DNA of 64,000 bases from Mycobacterium gordonae (GCF_017086405.1 NZ_CP070973.1:558001-622000); one strand, 5' to 3'; shown: positions 54,893-63,720, counted from the first letter of the stretch. The notes: a model not told the origin generated them from the letters alone. Numbers and translations are program-made.

Positions 54893-55834
54893 ATGACCCG
54901 CACCCACACCGGCTCGATGGTCGCCGGCGGCCTCAACTGGCAGAGCCTGCCGCTGAAGCTGTTCGCCGGTGGCAACGCAAAATTCTGGAACCCGGCCGAC
55001 ATCGACTTCTCCAAGGACGGGGAGGACTGGCAGAACCTGTCCGACGCCGAGCGCGACTACGCCATTCGCCTGTGCGCCCAGTTCGTCGCCGGCGAGGAAG
55101 CGGTGACCGAGGACATCCAGCCGTTTATGGCCGCGATGCGCGCCGAGGGACGGCTGGGTGACGAGATGTACCTGACTCAGTTCGCATTCGAAGAGGCCAA
55201 GCACGTCCAGGTGTTCCGCCTCTGGCTGGACGCGGTGGGCGTCAAGGATGACCTGCACGGCTGCCTCGACCCGCTGCCCACATACCGGGACATCTTCTAT
55301 GAGGAGTTGCCGGACTGCCTGAACGCCCTGACCGGTGATCCGTCACCGGCGGCCCAGGTGCGGGCGTCGGTCACCTACAACCACATCGTCGAGGGCATGC
55401 TGGCGCTCACCGGCTATTACGCGTGGAACAAGATCTGCGTCGAACGCGGAATCCTTCCGGGCATGCAGGAGCTGGTGCGCCGCATCGGCGACGACGAGCG
55501 GCGCCACATGGCGTGGGGCACCTTCACCTGCCGTCGCCACGTCGCGGCCGACGACGCCAACTGGACCGTCTTCGAGAACCGCATGAACGAGCTGATCCCG
55601 ATGGCGCTGCGACTCACCGAAGAGGGCTTCGAACTGTACGGCCAGCAGCCGCCGTTCGGCCTGAAGCCCGATGAGATGTTGCAGTACTCCACCGACAAGG
55701 GCATGCGACGGTTCGGCACGATCAGCAGCGCCCGCGGCCGCCCGATGGGCGAGATCGACCTCGACTACTCGCCGGTGCAACTCGAGGACGACTTCGCCGA
55801 TGAAGACGAGCGCGCGCTGGCGGCAGTTTCCTAG
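54893..55834 (+). CDS. nrdB: R2-like ligand-binding oxidase (R2lox), annotated nrdB in M. tuberculosis
   Basis: 313 residues. Ferritin-like four-helix-bundle protein homologous to Rv0233. The six metal ligands of R2lox fall at the published positions: Glu68, Glu101, His104, Glu167, Glu202 and His205. Val71 and Tyr162, which form the Tyr-Val ether crosslink, are also present. This marks it as a Mn/Fe oxidase that binds a fatty-acid-like ligand, not a ribonucleotide reductase radical subunit. Start ATG 54893 follows a GGAGGG site inside the end of the TetR gene. It ends just before a long hairpin shared with gabD1. Confidence 0.93.
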   Translation: MTRTHTGSMVAGGLNWQSLPLKLFAGGNAKFWNPADIDFSKDGEDWQNLSDAERDYAIRLCAQFVAGEEAVTEDIQPFMAAMRAEGRLGDEMYLTQFAFEEAKHVQVFRLWLDAVGVKDDLHGCLDPLPTYRDIFYEELPDCLNALTGDPSPAAQVRASVTYNHIVEGMLALTGYYAWNKICVERGILPGMQELVRRIGDDERRHMAWGTFTCRRHVAADDANWTVFENRMNELIPMALRLTEEGFELYGQQPPFGLKPDEMLQYSTDKGMRRFGTISSARGRPMGEIDLDYSPVQLEDDFADEDERALAAVS

Positions 55835-55848
55835 CGGAACCCTGGTAG

Positions 55849-55910
55849 CGCGAGCAGACGCAAAAGCACCCGAAACAACGGCGTTTCGGGTGCTCTTGCG
55901 TCTGCTCGCG
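55849..55910. terminator. Long symmetric hairpin between convergent R2lox and gabD1 genes
   Basis: A 28-bp stem with a single mismatch and a 6-base AACGGC loop: left arm 55849-55876, right arm 55883-55910 (GTTTCGGGTGC, then TTGCGTCTGCTCGCG). It lies 14 bp after the R2lox stop and 20 bp from the gabD1 stop, ideal for a bidirectional terminator, although there is no U-tract. Confidence 0.75.
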
Positions 55911-55930
55911 GGGGACAGCCGGGCGGACGG

Positions 55931-57349
55931 TTACTCGGTCTTCTTGCTGCCGCTGGTGTCAGCGGTGTCGCTCTTGCCCACCCAGACCGTCTTGGCGTTG
56001 CAGAACTCGCGGATCCCCAGGCCCGCCAGCTCGCGGCCGTAACCTGAGCGCTTGACACCGCCGAACGGCAGCTCCGGGTAAGACACCGTCATTCCGTTGA
56101 TGAAGACGGCTCCCGCCACGATGTCGTCGATGAAGCGTTGCTGCTCGGCGTCGTCCTCGGTCCAGGCATTCGATCCCAGTCCGAAGGTGGTGGCGTTGGC
56201 GATTTCGATCGCCTCGTCGATGTCGGCGGTCCGGTACACCGATGCGACCGGGCCGAAGACCTCCTCGGTGTAGAGCGCCATGTCTTTGGTGATGTCGGTG
56301 ATCACGGTCGGCGGGTAGAACCAACCCGGCCGGTCCGGGGTCTCACCGCCGCAGCGGACCTTCGCGCCGGCGGCAACGGCGGCATCCACCTGTCCGGCAA
56401 TCTCGTCGCGGCCGCTCTCGGTGGCCAGCGGTCCGACCTGGGTGTCGGGGTCGGTCGGATCGCCGACTTTGAGCGCCGACATCTGCTCGACGAACTTGTC
56501 CACGAACGCGTCGTAGATGTCGGCGTGCACGATGAATCGCTTTGCGGCTATGCAGGATTGACCGTTGTTCTGGATTCGGCCGGTGACCGCCGTCTTGACA
56601 GCGGCGTCCAGGTCCGCGGAGGGCATCACGATGAACGGGTCGCTGCCGCCGAGTTCCAACACGGTCGGCTTGATCTCGTCCCCGGCGATGGCGCCGACCG
56701 ACTGTCCGGCCGGTTCACTGCCCGTGAGGGTGGCGGCGGCGACGCGGGGATCGCGCAGGATCTTCTCGACGGCGCCGGAGGCCACCAGCAGAGTCTGGAA
56801 GCACCCGTCGGGAAATCCGCCGCGCGCGATGACATCGGCCAGATACAGCGCGCACTGCGGGACGTTCGATGCGTGTTTGAGCAGCCCGACGTTGCCCGCC
56901 ATCAGCGCGGGCGCCGCGAACCGCACGGCCTGCCACAGCGGAAAGTTCCACGGCATCACCGCCAGCACCACGCCCAGCGGCTGGTAGCGCGTGAAGGCCC
57001 GGGATGCGTTCACCTTGCCGGCATCGGCCGGCTCGTCGGCGAGCAGTGCTTCCGTGTTCTCGGCGTAGTAGCGAAACCCCTTGGCGCACTTCAGAACTTC
57101 GGCCTTGGCGCTGGCCAGCGTCTTGCCCATCTCCAAGGTCATGATGGCCGCGGTGTCGTCGGCCTCGGCCTCGAGCAGGTCGGCGGTGGCGTTTGCCCAC
57201 TCGGCACGCTGGGCATAGGTGGTGTTGCGGCGGTAGTCTTGGAAGCGCGCGTAGGCGCGCGCTATCGCCTGCTCGACTTCGTCGTCGGTCGCGGGGGTGA
57301 AGGTCTTGACTGTCTCGCCGGTGGCCGGGTTGATGGTGGCGATGGGCAC
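55931..57349 (-). CDS. gabD1: Succinate-semialdehyde dehydrogenase GabD1
   Basis: 472 residues from the GTG at 57349, behind an AGGAGGG site. Aldehyde dehydrogenase motifs: LAVMPWNFPLWQAVRFAAPA, GLLKHASNVPQCALYLADV, AATLTGSEPAGQSVGAIAG, catalytic Glu in VLELGGSDPFIVM, Cys in NNGQSCIAAKRF and EEVFGPVASVYRTADIDEA. It oxidises succinate semialdehyde to succinate with NADP in the mycobacterial variant of the TCA/GABA route. The tail DTADTSGSKKTE is unusually polar. Position next to R2lox matches Rv0234c. It is divergent from the thiamine-diphosphate enzyme. Confidence 0.9.
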   Translation of the reverse strand: MPIATINPATGETVKTFTPATDDEVEQAIARAYARFQDYRRNTTYAQRAEWANATADLLEAEADDTAAIMTLEMGKTLASAKAEVLKCAKGFRYYAENTEALLADEPADAGKVNASRAFTRYQPLGVVLAVMPWNFPLWQAVRFAAPALMAGNVGLLKHASNVPQCALYLADVIARGGFPDGCFQTLLVASGAVEKILRDPRVAAATLTGSEPAGQSVGAIAGDEIKPTVLELGGSDPFIVMPSADLDAAVKTAVTGRIQNNGQSCIAAKRFIVHADIYDAFVDKFVEQMSALKVGDPTDPDTQVGPLATESGRDEIAGQVDAAVAAGAKVRCGGETPDRPGWFYPPTVITDITKDMALYTEEVFGPVASVYRTADIDEAIEIANATTFGLGSNAWTEDDAEQQRFIDDIVAGAVFINGMTVSYPELPFGGVKRSGYGRELAGLGIREFCNAKTVWVGKSDTADTSGSKKTE

Positions 57350-57426
57350 GTCGGCCCTCCTGTCAGGGTTGTCGTGAACCGTCCGACAACTAGCCTGCCA
57401 CTAGCAACCAAACAGAGGGGTGGCGG

Positions 57427-59070
57427 ATGTCCACAGCGGCTGAGCTGATCGTCAAGTGCCTGGAAAACGAGGGCGTGACCGTCGTCTTCGGGATACCCGG
57501 AGAGGAGAACATCCGATTCATTAAGGCGCTGGCCGCCTCCGATATCCGCTACGTGCTGACCCGGCACGAACAGGGCGCGGCCTTCATGGCCGAGATGTAC
57601 GGCCGGGTCACCGGGCGCGCGGCCGTGGTCTCGGCGACCCTGGGACCGGGGGCCATCAACATGCAGCTCGGGGTGGCCGACGCCACTACCAACAGCACCC
57701 CGATGGTGGCCATCTCCGCGCAGGTCGGCCAGGACCGTGAGTACAAGGAATCCCACCAGTACGTCGACCTGGTGTCGATGTTTGCTCCGATCACCCGCTG
57801 GTCGGCCGGCATTCCCACTGCGCACGCCATACCGGAGATGGTCCGCAAGGCGTTCAAGGTCGCCGAGACCGAACGCCCGGCGGCGGTGTATCTCGCCGTG
57901 CCCGAGCATCTGGACGCCGATGAGGCCGACTACGAGTTGGGGCCGTTGCCGCGCAATGTGGTCCGGGCTGACGCGCCGGCCGCCCGACAGGTGGCGCGCG
58001 CGGTCGACATTCTGCGCGCCGCGCAGCGTCCGGTGGTGCTCGCCGGGCACGGTGCCGCGCGCAGCGACGCCTCCGCGGCGCTGATCAGGTTCTCCGAGGA
58101 GCTCGGCATCAAGGTGGCCAACAGCTTTCACGGAAAAGGCGTGATGCCGGACGATCACCCGAACGGCATCGGGACGCTGGGATTCATGCGCCATGATTAC
58201 GTCAATTTCGGGTTCGACAACGCCGATGTCGTCATCGCGGTCGGCTATGAGTTGCAGGAATTCGATCCGGTCCGCATCAACCCGCACGCCGATAAGAAGA
58301 TCGTCCACATCCACCGCTTCCCGGCCGAGGTTGACGCGCACTACTCCGTCGACGTCGGCATCATCGGTGACATCAGCGACTCGCTCAATCAACTCACCGA
58401 CGCCATGGAAGGCCGTCGATTCGACGACGTCGGGGTGCCCGGCTCCGGTCTGCTGGACGAGGAGTTCGCTCGGGGGCAACAGGATTCGCGATTCCCGTTG
58501 GCGCCCCAGCGGGTGGTTGCCGATACCCGCGCGGCGCTGGGGCGCGACGACGTGGTGCTGGTCGACACCGGCGCCACCAAGATGTGGATGGCGCGGCTCT
58601 ACCCGACCTATGAGCGCAACACCTGTCTGATCTCAAACGGACTGTCCACCATGGGTTTTGCGTTGCCGGGTGCGTTGGGGGTGAAACTGGCCCGGCCGGA
58701 GTGCAAGGTGTTGTCGGTAGTCGGCGACGGCGCCTTCCTGATGAACTCCCAGGAGATCGAGACCGCGGTGCGGGAAAAGATCCCACTGGTGGTGCTGATC
58801 TGGGAGGACGGCGGATATGGCCTGATCGAGTGGAAGATGGATCTCGAACTCGGCGAGCACCACTACGTGTCCTTCGGCAACCCGGATGTCGTCAAGTACG
58901 CGGAAAGCTTCGGCGCTAAGGGATATCGGATCGGCAGTGCTGAGGAGCTGTTGCCGACGTTGCGGGCGGCCCTGGACGACGACGGTGTGTCGCTGATCGC
59001 GTGCCCGGTCGACTATTCGGAAAACCTGCGACTCACTGACCGGCTGGGCGAGTTGGACGAGACGCTATAG
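57427..59070 (+). CDS. Thiamine-diphosphate enzyme, acetolactate-synthase-like (AlsS/IlvB type)
   Basis: 547 residues. N-terminal PYR domain with VFGIPGEENIRFIKAL and the catalytic Glu in YVLTRHEQGAAFMAEMYGR; central domain with PVVLAGHGAARSDASAALIR and GTLGFMRHDYVNFGFDNADV; C-terminal PP domain with VVGDGAFLMNSQEIETAV and WEDGGYGLIEWKM, the GDG...(N)xxYG thiamine-diphosphate motif. It would condense pyruvate to acetolactate or perform a related decarboxylative ligation. No small regulatory subunit lies nearby, suggesting a catabolic AlsS-like or a different 2-oxo acid enzyme. I recall no such gene beside gabD1 in M. tuberculosis. Ribosome site GAGGGG. Confidence 0.87.
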   Translation: MSTAAELIVKCLENEGVTVVFGIPGEENIRFIKALAASDIRYVLTRHEQGAAFMAEMYGRVTGRAAVVSATLGPGAINMQLGVADATTNSTPMVAISAQVGQDREYKESHQYVDLVSMFAPITRWSAGIPTAHAIPEMVRKAFKVAETERPAAVYLAVPEHLDADEADYELGPLPRNVVRADAPAARQVARAVDILRAAQRPVVLAGHGAARSDASAALIRFSEELGIKVANSFHGKGVMPDDHPNGIGTLGFMRHDYVNFGFDNADVVIAVGYELQEFDPVRINPHADKKIVHIHRFPAEVDAHYSVDVGIIGDISDSLNQLTDAMEGRRFDDVGVPGSGLLDEEFARGQQDSRFPLAPQRVVADTRAALGRDDVVLVDTGATKMWMARLYPTYERNTCLISNGLSTMGFALPGALGVKLARPECKVLSVVGDGAFLMNSQEIETAVREKIPLVVLIWEDGGYGLIEWKMDLELGEHHYVSFGNPDVVKYAESFGAKGYRIGSAEELLPTLRAALDDDGVSLIACPVDYSENLRLTDRLGELDETL

Positions 59071-59238
59071 AAGCCACCCCTGAGTTCACACGCGTCGCCG
59101 CTATGAATTCAAGGATTGACGGCGGCGCGAATTTCCCGAAACGAACAATCGCGGTGTGTTGCTGTGTGCGACACTCCGGAAATGCGGGAGGCCGAGCGAG
59201 GGCTCGAACCGTGGTGTTTCCCGGCGCGGGTGTCGCGA

Positions 59239-59718
59239 ATGAAGGTAAAGAAAATCAAGGTCATCGCCGCGTTGCTGGTCGGGATAGCGGTGGTGTCGGT
59301 GGGACTGCCCGATGACAGAGTCGGGTGGGGCGAGAGAGTGCCCCGCCGCCTGTCGCCGCGCTATGTCGTTTCTGCGTGGGAATGGTTGAAACTTGCCGAG
59401 ATCTTCGGCTTGACCTCAGCTCTCGCCGAAGGTGTTCCGAGTCTTGCGGATCTCGGTGAGCAGGCCATGTCAGGTCCCGATAGGGGCCTGGCAGCGTGTC
59501 ATCGATCGATTCTGGTGAGCGTGAATCTGTCAGCGTGGTCGGCAAGCGCGCACGGCGCCGAGCTGTTGAAGAAGTCGACCTCGCCGACCAGCGTCACCGG
59601 ATCCCACCATTGCGTGACGGTGACCGGATGCTCGCTGGCGGGGATCCAGCGGCCGAAGTCGCCGGCGGTGTGGCCGGGGCAGGTCACGCCCCCGGGGATG
59701 GTCCGGGTATTGGTGTAG
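59239..59718 (+). CDS. Doubtful small ORF with signal-like N-terminus
   Basis: From ATG 59239 the reading starts MKVKKIKVIAALLVGIAVVS, a plausible signal peptide, then continues with ordinary-looking sequence (SAWEWLKLAEIFGLTSALAE) for ~80 residues. After 59499 it runs antisense to a better-supported secreted-protein gene. It could be a real short gene with a decayed 3' end, or chance. The preceding 59071-59238 shows nothing else. Confidence 0.25.
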   Translation: MKVKKIKVIAALLVGIAVVSVGLPDDRVGWGERVPRRLSPRYVVSAWEWLKLAEIFGLTSALAEGVPSLADLGEQAMSGPDRGLAACHRSILVSVNLSAWSASAHGAELLKKSTSPTSVTGSHHCVTVTGCSLAGIQRPKSPAVWPGQVTPPGMVRVLV

Positions 59719-59951
59719 CGCCCGTCCACCAGTGCGGCCTCGAAACTCCGCCCTGAAGCGGTCGTGACATGAGCGACGCAGTCGGGTGCGCAGTTGGTCC
59801 TGATGGTCCACATGCCGGTGTCACCGTCCTCGTCCGCGTAGAGATAGACACCAGCCGACGTTGGCGACTCGGCTTGTGCGGACGGCGGTGCCACGGTGAC
59901 TCCCAATGTGGTTGCGAGCGCCGCGGCCGCTGCGAATGCGATGACCTTCAT
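59499..59951 (-). CDS. Small secreted Cys-containing protein, unknown function
   Basis: 150 residues. Classic Sec signal peptide MKVIAFAAAAALATTLGVTV with cleavage after a PSAQA-type site near residue 27. The mature domain has four Cys (NCAPDC; VTCPG; SSAPCALA) that could make two disulphides, aromatic/Thr-rich strands (GMWTIRTNCAPDCVAHVTTA; VTVTQWWDPVTLVGEVDFFN) and no catalytic motif that I recognise. It resembles other small mycobacterial secreted proteins in layout only. It has a good GGAGG ribosome site (CTCC in the plus strand just right of 59951). Confidence 0.75.
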   Translation of the reverse strand: MKVIAFAAAAALATTLGVTVAPPSAQAESPTSAGVYLYADEDGDTGMWTIRTNCAPDCVAHVTTASGRSFEAALVDGRYTNTRTIPGGVTCPGHTAGDFGRWIPASEHPVTVTQWWDPVTLVGEVDFFNSSAPCALADHADRFTLTRIDR

Positions 59952-60395
59952 GACCCTGACCTCCTGATTCAGCCCAATACTAGAAGCATAGATCCAGAAA
60001 TATTTTTCGTTAATAGCTGCCGGGTATGACTTTCCTATGAGGGCCGATGTTCGGTGCCCCCGGGGGGCTCAACCCGAACCTGGACTGGGCGGCGCGGGTT
60101 GCTTCGGCGCGATATCACCTGTAGGTCAACAAGATTCGCTGTTCGCCGGCTCCGAGTCCGGCGCTGGTTCTTGGCAAGCTCACCGGTGTGGCAGCGAGCA
60201 CGCGTCGGGTTGTGTCGCGTCTGACAGCACCGACGTCAACGAACGCGCCCGCCAGCGCCGCCTGACCCGAAAGGCGTCGCGCGCGCATCTGGCGACGGCG
60301 AATAACCCCAGGTTCACGCAAAGTCGAGCCATACCTCCGGGCTGCGGGTAACCTCGCAACTGCCTGTTCCCCGGTCGCGCAGGAAGGGGTCAACT
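59952..60395. other. Intergenic region without recognisable gene
   Basis: The first ~70 bp are AT-rich and probably hold the promoter of the secreted-protein gene. The rest is GC-rich with only short, unconvincing reading frames. A ribosome site AGGAAGGGG lies before the PE start at 60396. I see no RNA gene or mobile element. Confidence 0.5.
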
Positions 60396-61613
60396 GTGTC
60401 GTATGTCGTTGCGGCGCCTGACTTCCTGCTCGCGGCTGCTGAAGATCTGGCCGCGACGGGTTCCGTCATCTCGGCGGCGAGTGCGGCAGTGGCGCACACC
60501 ACGACCTCGTTGTCGGTCGCCGCCGAAGACGAGGTGTCCAAGGCCGTGGCAGCGTTGTTCGGCGGGCACGGCCGCGAATATCAGGCGGTGGCCACGCAAG
60601 CGGCGCACTACCACGAGCGCTTGACCGTCGCCTTGGCGGCCAGCGTGAATGCCTACGCGTCCACCGAGGCCGCCAACGCCTACGCGCTGCCCAACGCAGC
60701 CGCGGCGACGAGAATCACCGTGCCCGGTGCGGGGCCCCTCTACCTGCCGAACTTCTTCACGCGATTTCCCTACCTGGGGCAGTTGTTCTATGGGAGCGGC
60801 GTCCCCGGCCCGGTCTCGGTGTCGATACTGCAGGGGTATGACCTGATCAACCACGCCATCGGGCAGAACTGGTTCCCCGGCAGCCTCGCTCAGGTCGTCA
60901 ACTATCCGGCCAGCATGGGCCTGCTGAGCGGTAGCCTGGCGGCGCCGGATGTCAACGACGCCGTCGCCATGGGCCAGGGAGCGCTCAACGACCAGATCAT
61001 GAATGCCGTTCTCAACGGCGGCGGTTCGCCCATAAGTGTCGCCGCGCTGTCGCAGGGGACCATCGTCGTCAACCGCCAGCTGGCGTACCTGGCGGCGAAC
61101 CCGGGCGCCGCCCCGCCGCCCCACGCCTTGCAGTTCGTCCTGTTCGCCAGCCCGGAGCTCGGCGTGCTGCAGACCTACCTGCCCGACGGGTTCACCTTGC
61201 CGATAGTGAACTACACGGTGCAGCCCTTGGCGAACACGCAGTATGACGTCGACGTGGTTTTCGCCCAGTACGACGGCTGGGCCCACTTCCCCGATCGTCC
61301 CTGGAACATTCCGGCCGTCGTGAATTCGCTGTTCGGGGTGGTCTACTACCACAACACAGCGTCACTGGCTTCGATGTCGGAGGCGATCGAGTTGTCCAGC
61401 GTCGCTACCCCACTGGGGGGAACCATCACTACGTACATGATTCCGTCGCCGACCCTGCCGATCTTGCTGCCGCTCCAGCAATTAGGTGTCGCGCAATCAG
61501 TCATCAACAACCTCAATGCTTTTCTGCAACCCCTCGTGAACAGTGGCTATTCGTCGCTGGCGCCTGATACGGGCCCGTATTTCTCCCACGGGTCACTTGT
61601 CCTGGGCATCTGA
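60396..61613 (+). CDS. PE family protein with PE-PPE hydrolase domain
   Basis: 405 residues from GTG 60396. Residues 1-~95 are a PE domain (MSYVVAAPDFLLAAAEDLAA; SKAVAALFGGHGREYQAVAT). Residues ~120-340 are a PE-PPE domain, a serine alpha/beta hydrolase: GQNWFPGSLAQVVNYPASMG, nucleophile ISVAALSQGTIVVNRQLAYL with ALSQG in place of the usual GYSQG, and YDVDVVFAQYDGWAHFPDRP, which holds candidate acid residues. It resembles the PE1-PE4/Rv1430 esterases and would act at the cell surface after ESX-5 export. The C-terminal ~60 residues are hydrophobic (PILLPLQQLGVAQSVINNLN). It overlaps the convergent neighbour by 21 bp. Confidence 0.88.
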   Translation: MSYVVAAPDFLLAAAEDLAATGSVISAASAAVAHTTTSLSVAAEDEVSKAVAALFGGHGREYQAVATQAAHYHERLTVALAASVNAYASTEAANAYALPNAAAATRITVPGAGPLYLPNFFTRFPYLGQLFYGSGVPGPVSVSILQGYDLINHAIGQNWFPGSLAQVVNYPASMGLLSGSLAAPDVNDAVAMGQGALNDQIMNAVLNGGGSPISVAALSQGTIVVNRQLAYLAANPGAAPPPHALQFVLFASPELGVLQTYLPDGFTLPIVNYTVQPLANTQYDVDVVFAQYDGWAHFPDRPWNIPAVVNSLFGVVYYHNTASLASMSEAIELSSVATPLGGTITTYMIPSPTLPILLPLQQLGVAQSVINNLNAFLQPLVNSGYSSLAPDTGPYFSHGSLVLGI

Positions 61614-63038
61614 CCGGCCGGGCAACCCTGTTGCAGGCACAAAACTCCCGATCAGTGTGCGATGCCACCAGGCCCGGTCGCGGCGCAGTTCGGCCGGAGT
61701 GGTGAAGCGGTACCTGTACAGTTGCGCGCGTACGTAGCGCGGCGGTGACTCTGGGAAAGGGTTGTGTCGCAACAGCTTCAACGTCGCTCGGTCGTTGCGC
61801 AGCAACCGGTGCAGGAACGGCGTCAGCCAGGCCGACGCATAGCCCGGCGAGATGGCGGCGAACCACATGAGCCAGTCCAGCCGCAGGTGGTAGGGCGCGA
61901 ACTGGCGTGGCAGCCGCCGCACGTCGGTGGGCTTGCCCTTGAATTCGTACTCCTGCCAGTTCGTCTGGTCGGTCACCGACGCATCGGCAGTGCCTTCGAT
62001 CACCACCTCCTGTCGAATCCGGCTCACACTGCCGAAGGCGCCATAGGTATTGCAGAGATGGAAGGCGTTGAACGACGCGTTCATCCGCTGCCCGGGTGAC
62101 AGCATGTTGCGCGTCGGCCAGTAGCTCAGCACCAGCATCGCCGCGGCGACACCGATCACCGCAACGACGAACCACAGTGGTGGATTCGGCACGGCTCCGC
62201 GTGAGCGCACATCAACCAGCGCATCCACCGCCGTCTGATCAACGGCGCCGAAAGCCAGCAGAATCGTCAGCCAGTTCAGCCAGGCGAAGTTGCCCGACGC
62301 AACCAGCCACAACTGGGTGATGACGATGACGGCAGCCGCGACACTGGCCACCGGCTGCGGAGCGAACAGCCCGAACGGCACCACCAATTGCGCAAAGTGG
62401 TTGCCCGCCACTTCGATTCGATGCAGCGGCCGGGGCAGGTGGTGGAACAACCAGCTCAACGGGCCCGGCATCGGCTGGGTTTCGTGATGGTAGTCAAGGC
62501 AGGTGAGGTCGCGCCAACACGAGTCGCCGCGCATCTTGATCAAGCCCGCGCCGAACTCGACGCGGAACAACAGCCAGCGCACCAACCACAACACCAGCAC
62601 CGGAGGCGCCACCTGCCCGTTGCCCAGAAAAACCATCAGAAAGCCGGTTTCCAGCAACAGGGACTCCCAGCCGAATCCGTACCACGTCTGGCCCACGTTG
62701 ACGATAGACAGGTACAGCACCCACAGCGTCAGCCACATCAGCATCGCCGCCCACAACGGCACCAGATCCAGACCGGCTACCATCGCGGCCGCCACCGCCG
62801 CGCCGAACCACGACACCCCGGCGAACAGCCGGTCGGAGTAGTGCAGGTGGAAAATGCTCGGGGCCCGCCAGAACGATCGCCTGGTCAGATACGCCGGCAC
62901 CGGTAGCATCCCACGCGCGCCGATCAGCGGCCGGAACTGCCGCGCCGCCGCAACGAACGCGACCAGATATATCGCCGCTACGCCGTGCTCCAACACCAAT
63001 GCGCCCAGCCGGTATTCGGGTGCCGAAAACCAGTTCAT
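61593..63038 (-). CDS. Lipase maturation factor family membrane protein (Rv0235c-like)
   Basis: 481 residues from ATG 63038 (Rv0235c recalled at 482). Many membrane helices (GVAAIYLVAFVAAARQFRPL; VAAAMVAGLDLVPLWAAMLM; VLWLVRWLLFRVEFGAGLIK) and the family motifs WYGFGWESLLLETGFLMVFL, RGDSCWRDLTCLDYHHETQP with MPGPLSWLFHHLPRPLHRIE, and AFHLCNTYGAFGSVSRIRQE. In vertebrates LMF1 aids lipase folding; the bacterial role is unknown. A C-terminal soluble part includes DWLMWFAAISPGYASAWLTP. It is the conserved neighbour of aftD in mycobacteria and diverges from the Tat-exported gene. Confidence 0.88.
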   Translation of the reverse strand: MNWFSAPEYRLGALVLEHGVAAIYLVAFVAAARQFRPLIGARGMLPVPAYLTRRSFWRAPSIFHLHYSDRLFAGVSWFGAAVAAAMVAGLDLVPLWAAMLMWLTLWVLYLSIVNVGQTWYGFGWESLLLETGFLMVFLGNGQVAPPVLVLWLVRWLLFRVEFGAGLIKMRGDSCWRDLTCLDYHHETQPMPGPLSWLFHHLPRPLHRIEVAGNHFAQLVVPFGLFAPQPVASVAAAVIVITQLWLVASGNFAWLNWLTILLAFGAVDQTAVDALVDVRSRGAVPNPPLWFVVAVIGVAAAMLVLSYWPTRNMLSPGQRMNASFNAFHLCNTYGAFGSVSRIRQEVVIEGTADASVTDQTNWQEYEFKGKPTDVRRLPRQFAPYHLRLDWLMWFAAISPGYASAWLTPFLHRLLRNDRATLKLLRHNPFPESPPRYVRAQLYRYRFTTPAELRRDRAWWHRTLIGSFVPATGLPGRSDAQDK

Positions 63039-63120
63039 GGCCACCACTCCTCGGATTATGGCGACTACGTGCGATCTTGCCCCTAGAGCCGCGATTCACC
63101 CGGTAGGGTTCCTCAGCGTC

Positions 63121-63720
63121 GTGTCCCCTCCGCGCTCCGGCACCGGAAAGTTGAGCAGAGAATTGCACAAAGCTGAATTCCTAAACCGCGCTTTTGGACG
63201 TCGCCGAATGCTGGCCCTGGGGGCGGGCGCATTGGGTTTGACAGCGGCGGCCACCGCGGTGCCGCGCGCCTCGGCGGCACCGGACGTACCGCCCCAGAAC
63301 TATGACGCCATGTTGTTGATGTGCATCGATCCTCGCTTCGTGCACCCGACAAATGAATACATGCTGGGGCGAGGCCTCGTGAACCGGTACAGCCAGTTCG
63401 CGCTGGCCGGCGCCGGCGCCGGCGCCGTTTCCCAGCACTGGGAGGCCTGGCACAACACATTCTGGGACAACCTCGCCGCGTCGATCGAACTGCACTCGAT
63501 CAACGGCGTTTTCGTGGTCAACCATCGTGACTGCGGCGCGGTCCAGATCGCCTACGGCCCTGACGCGATCTCAACGCCGGAGCGTGAGACGGCCACGCAC
63601 GAAAGGATTCTCGGTACCTTCCGCGAGGAGGCGCTGCGCCGGCATCCGGGAATCGACGTCGAGACTTGGCTGATGGCGCTGGACGGCTCAGTGGAACAGA
63701 TCGGCCCCCGCAGTCTTTGA
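63121..63720 (+). CDS. Tat-exported beta-carbonic-anhydrase-like protein
   Basis: 199 residues from GTG 63121. A twin-arginine signal is clear: FGRRRMLALGAGALGLTAAA ending near ASAAPD. The mature part has the beta-carbonic-anhydrase zinc ligands: Cys and the Asp-Arg dyad in LLMCIDPRF, then His and Cys in VVNHRDCGAVQIAYG. Expected role: hydration of CO2, or a related zinc function, outside the plasma membrane. The domain is on the short side. The GTG is chosen because it gives a normal Tat n-region; earlier codons are antisense to the neighbouring gene. Its 3' end overlaps the convergent membrane gene by 33 bp. Confidence 0.8.
   Translation: MSPPRSGTGKLSRELHKAEFLNRAFGRRRMLALGAGALGLTAAATAVPRASAAPDVPPQNYDAMLLMCIDPRFVHPTNEYMLGRGLVNRYSQFALAGAGAGAVSQHWEAWHNTFWDNLAASIELHSINGVFVVNHRDCGAVQIAYGPDAISTPERETATHERILGTFREEALRRHPGIDVETWLMALDGSVEQIGPRSL

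Noticed and set aside
59190..59225. GGTTCGAGCCC-like T-arm sequence on the minus strand
   Set aside because: No acceptor stem, D-arm or anticodon arm can be folded around it, so it is not a tRNA.
60037..60351. 104-codon plus-strand frame upstream of the PE-PPE gene
   Set aside because: No ribosome site, no recognisable domain and atypical composition; treated as intergenic.
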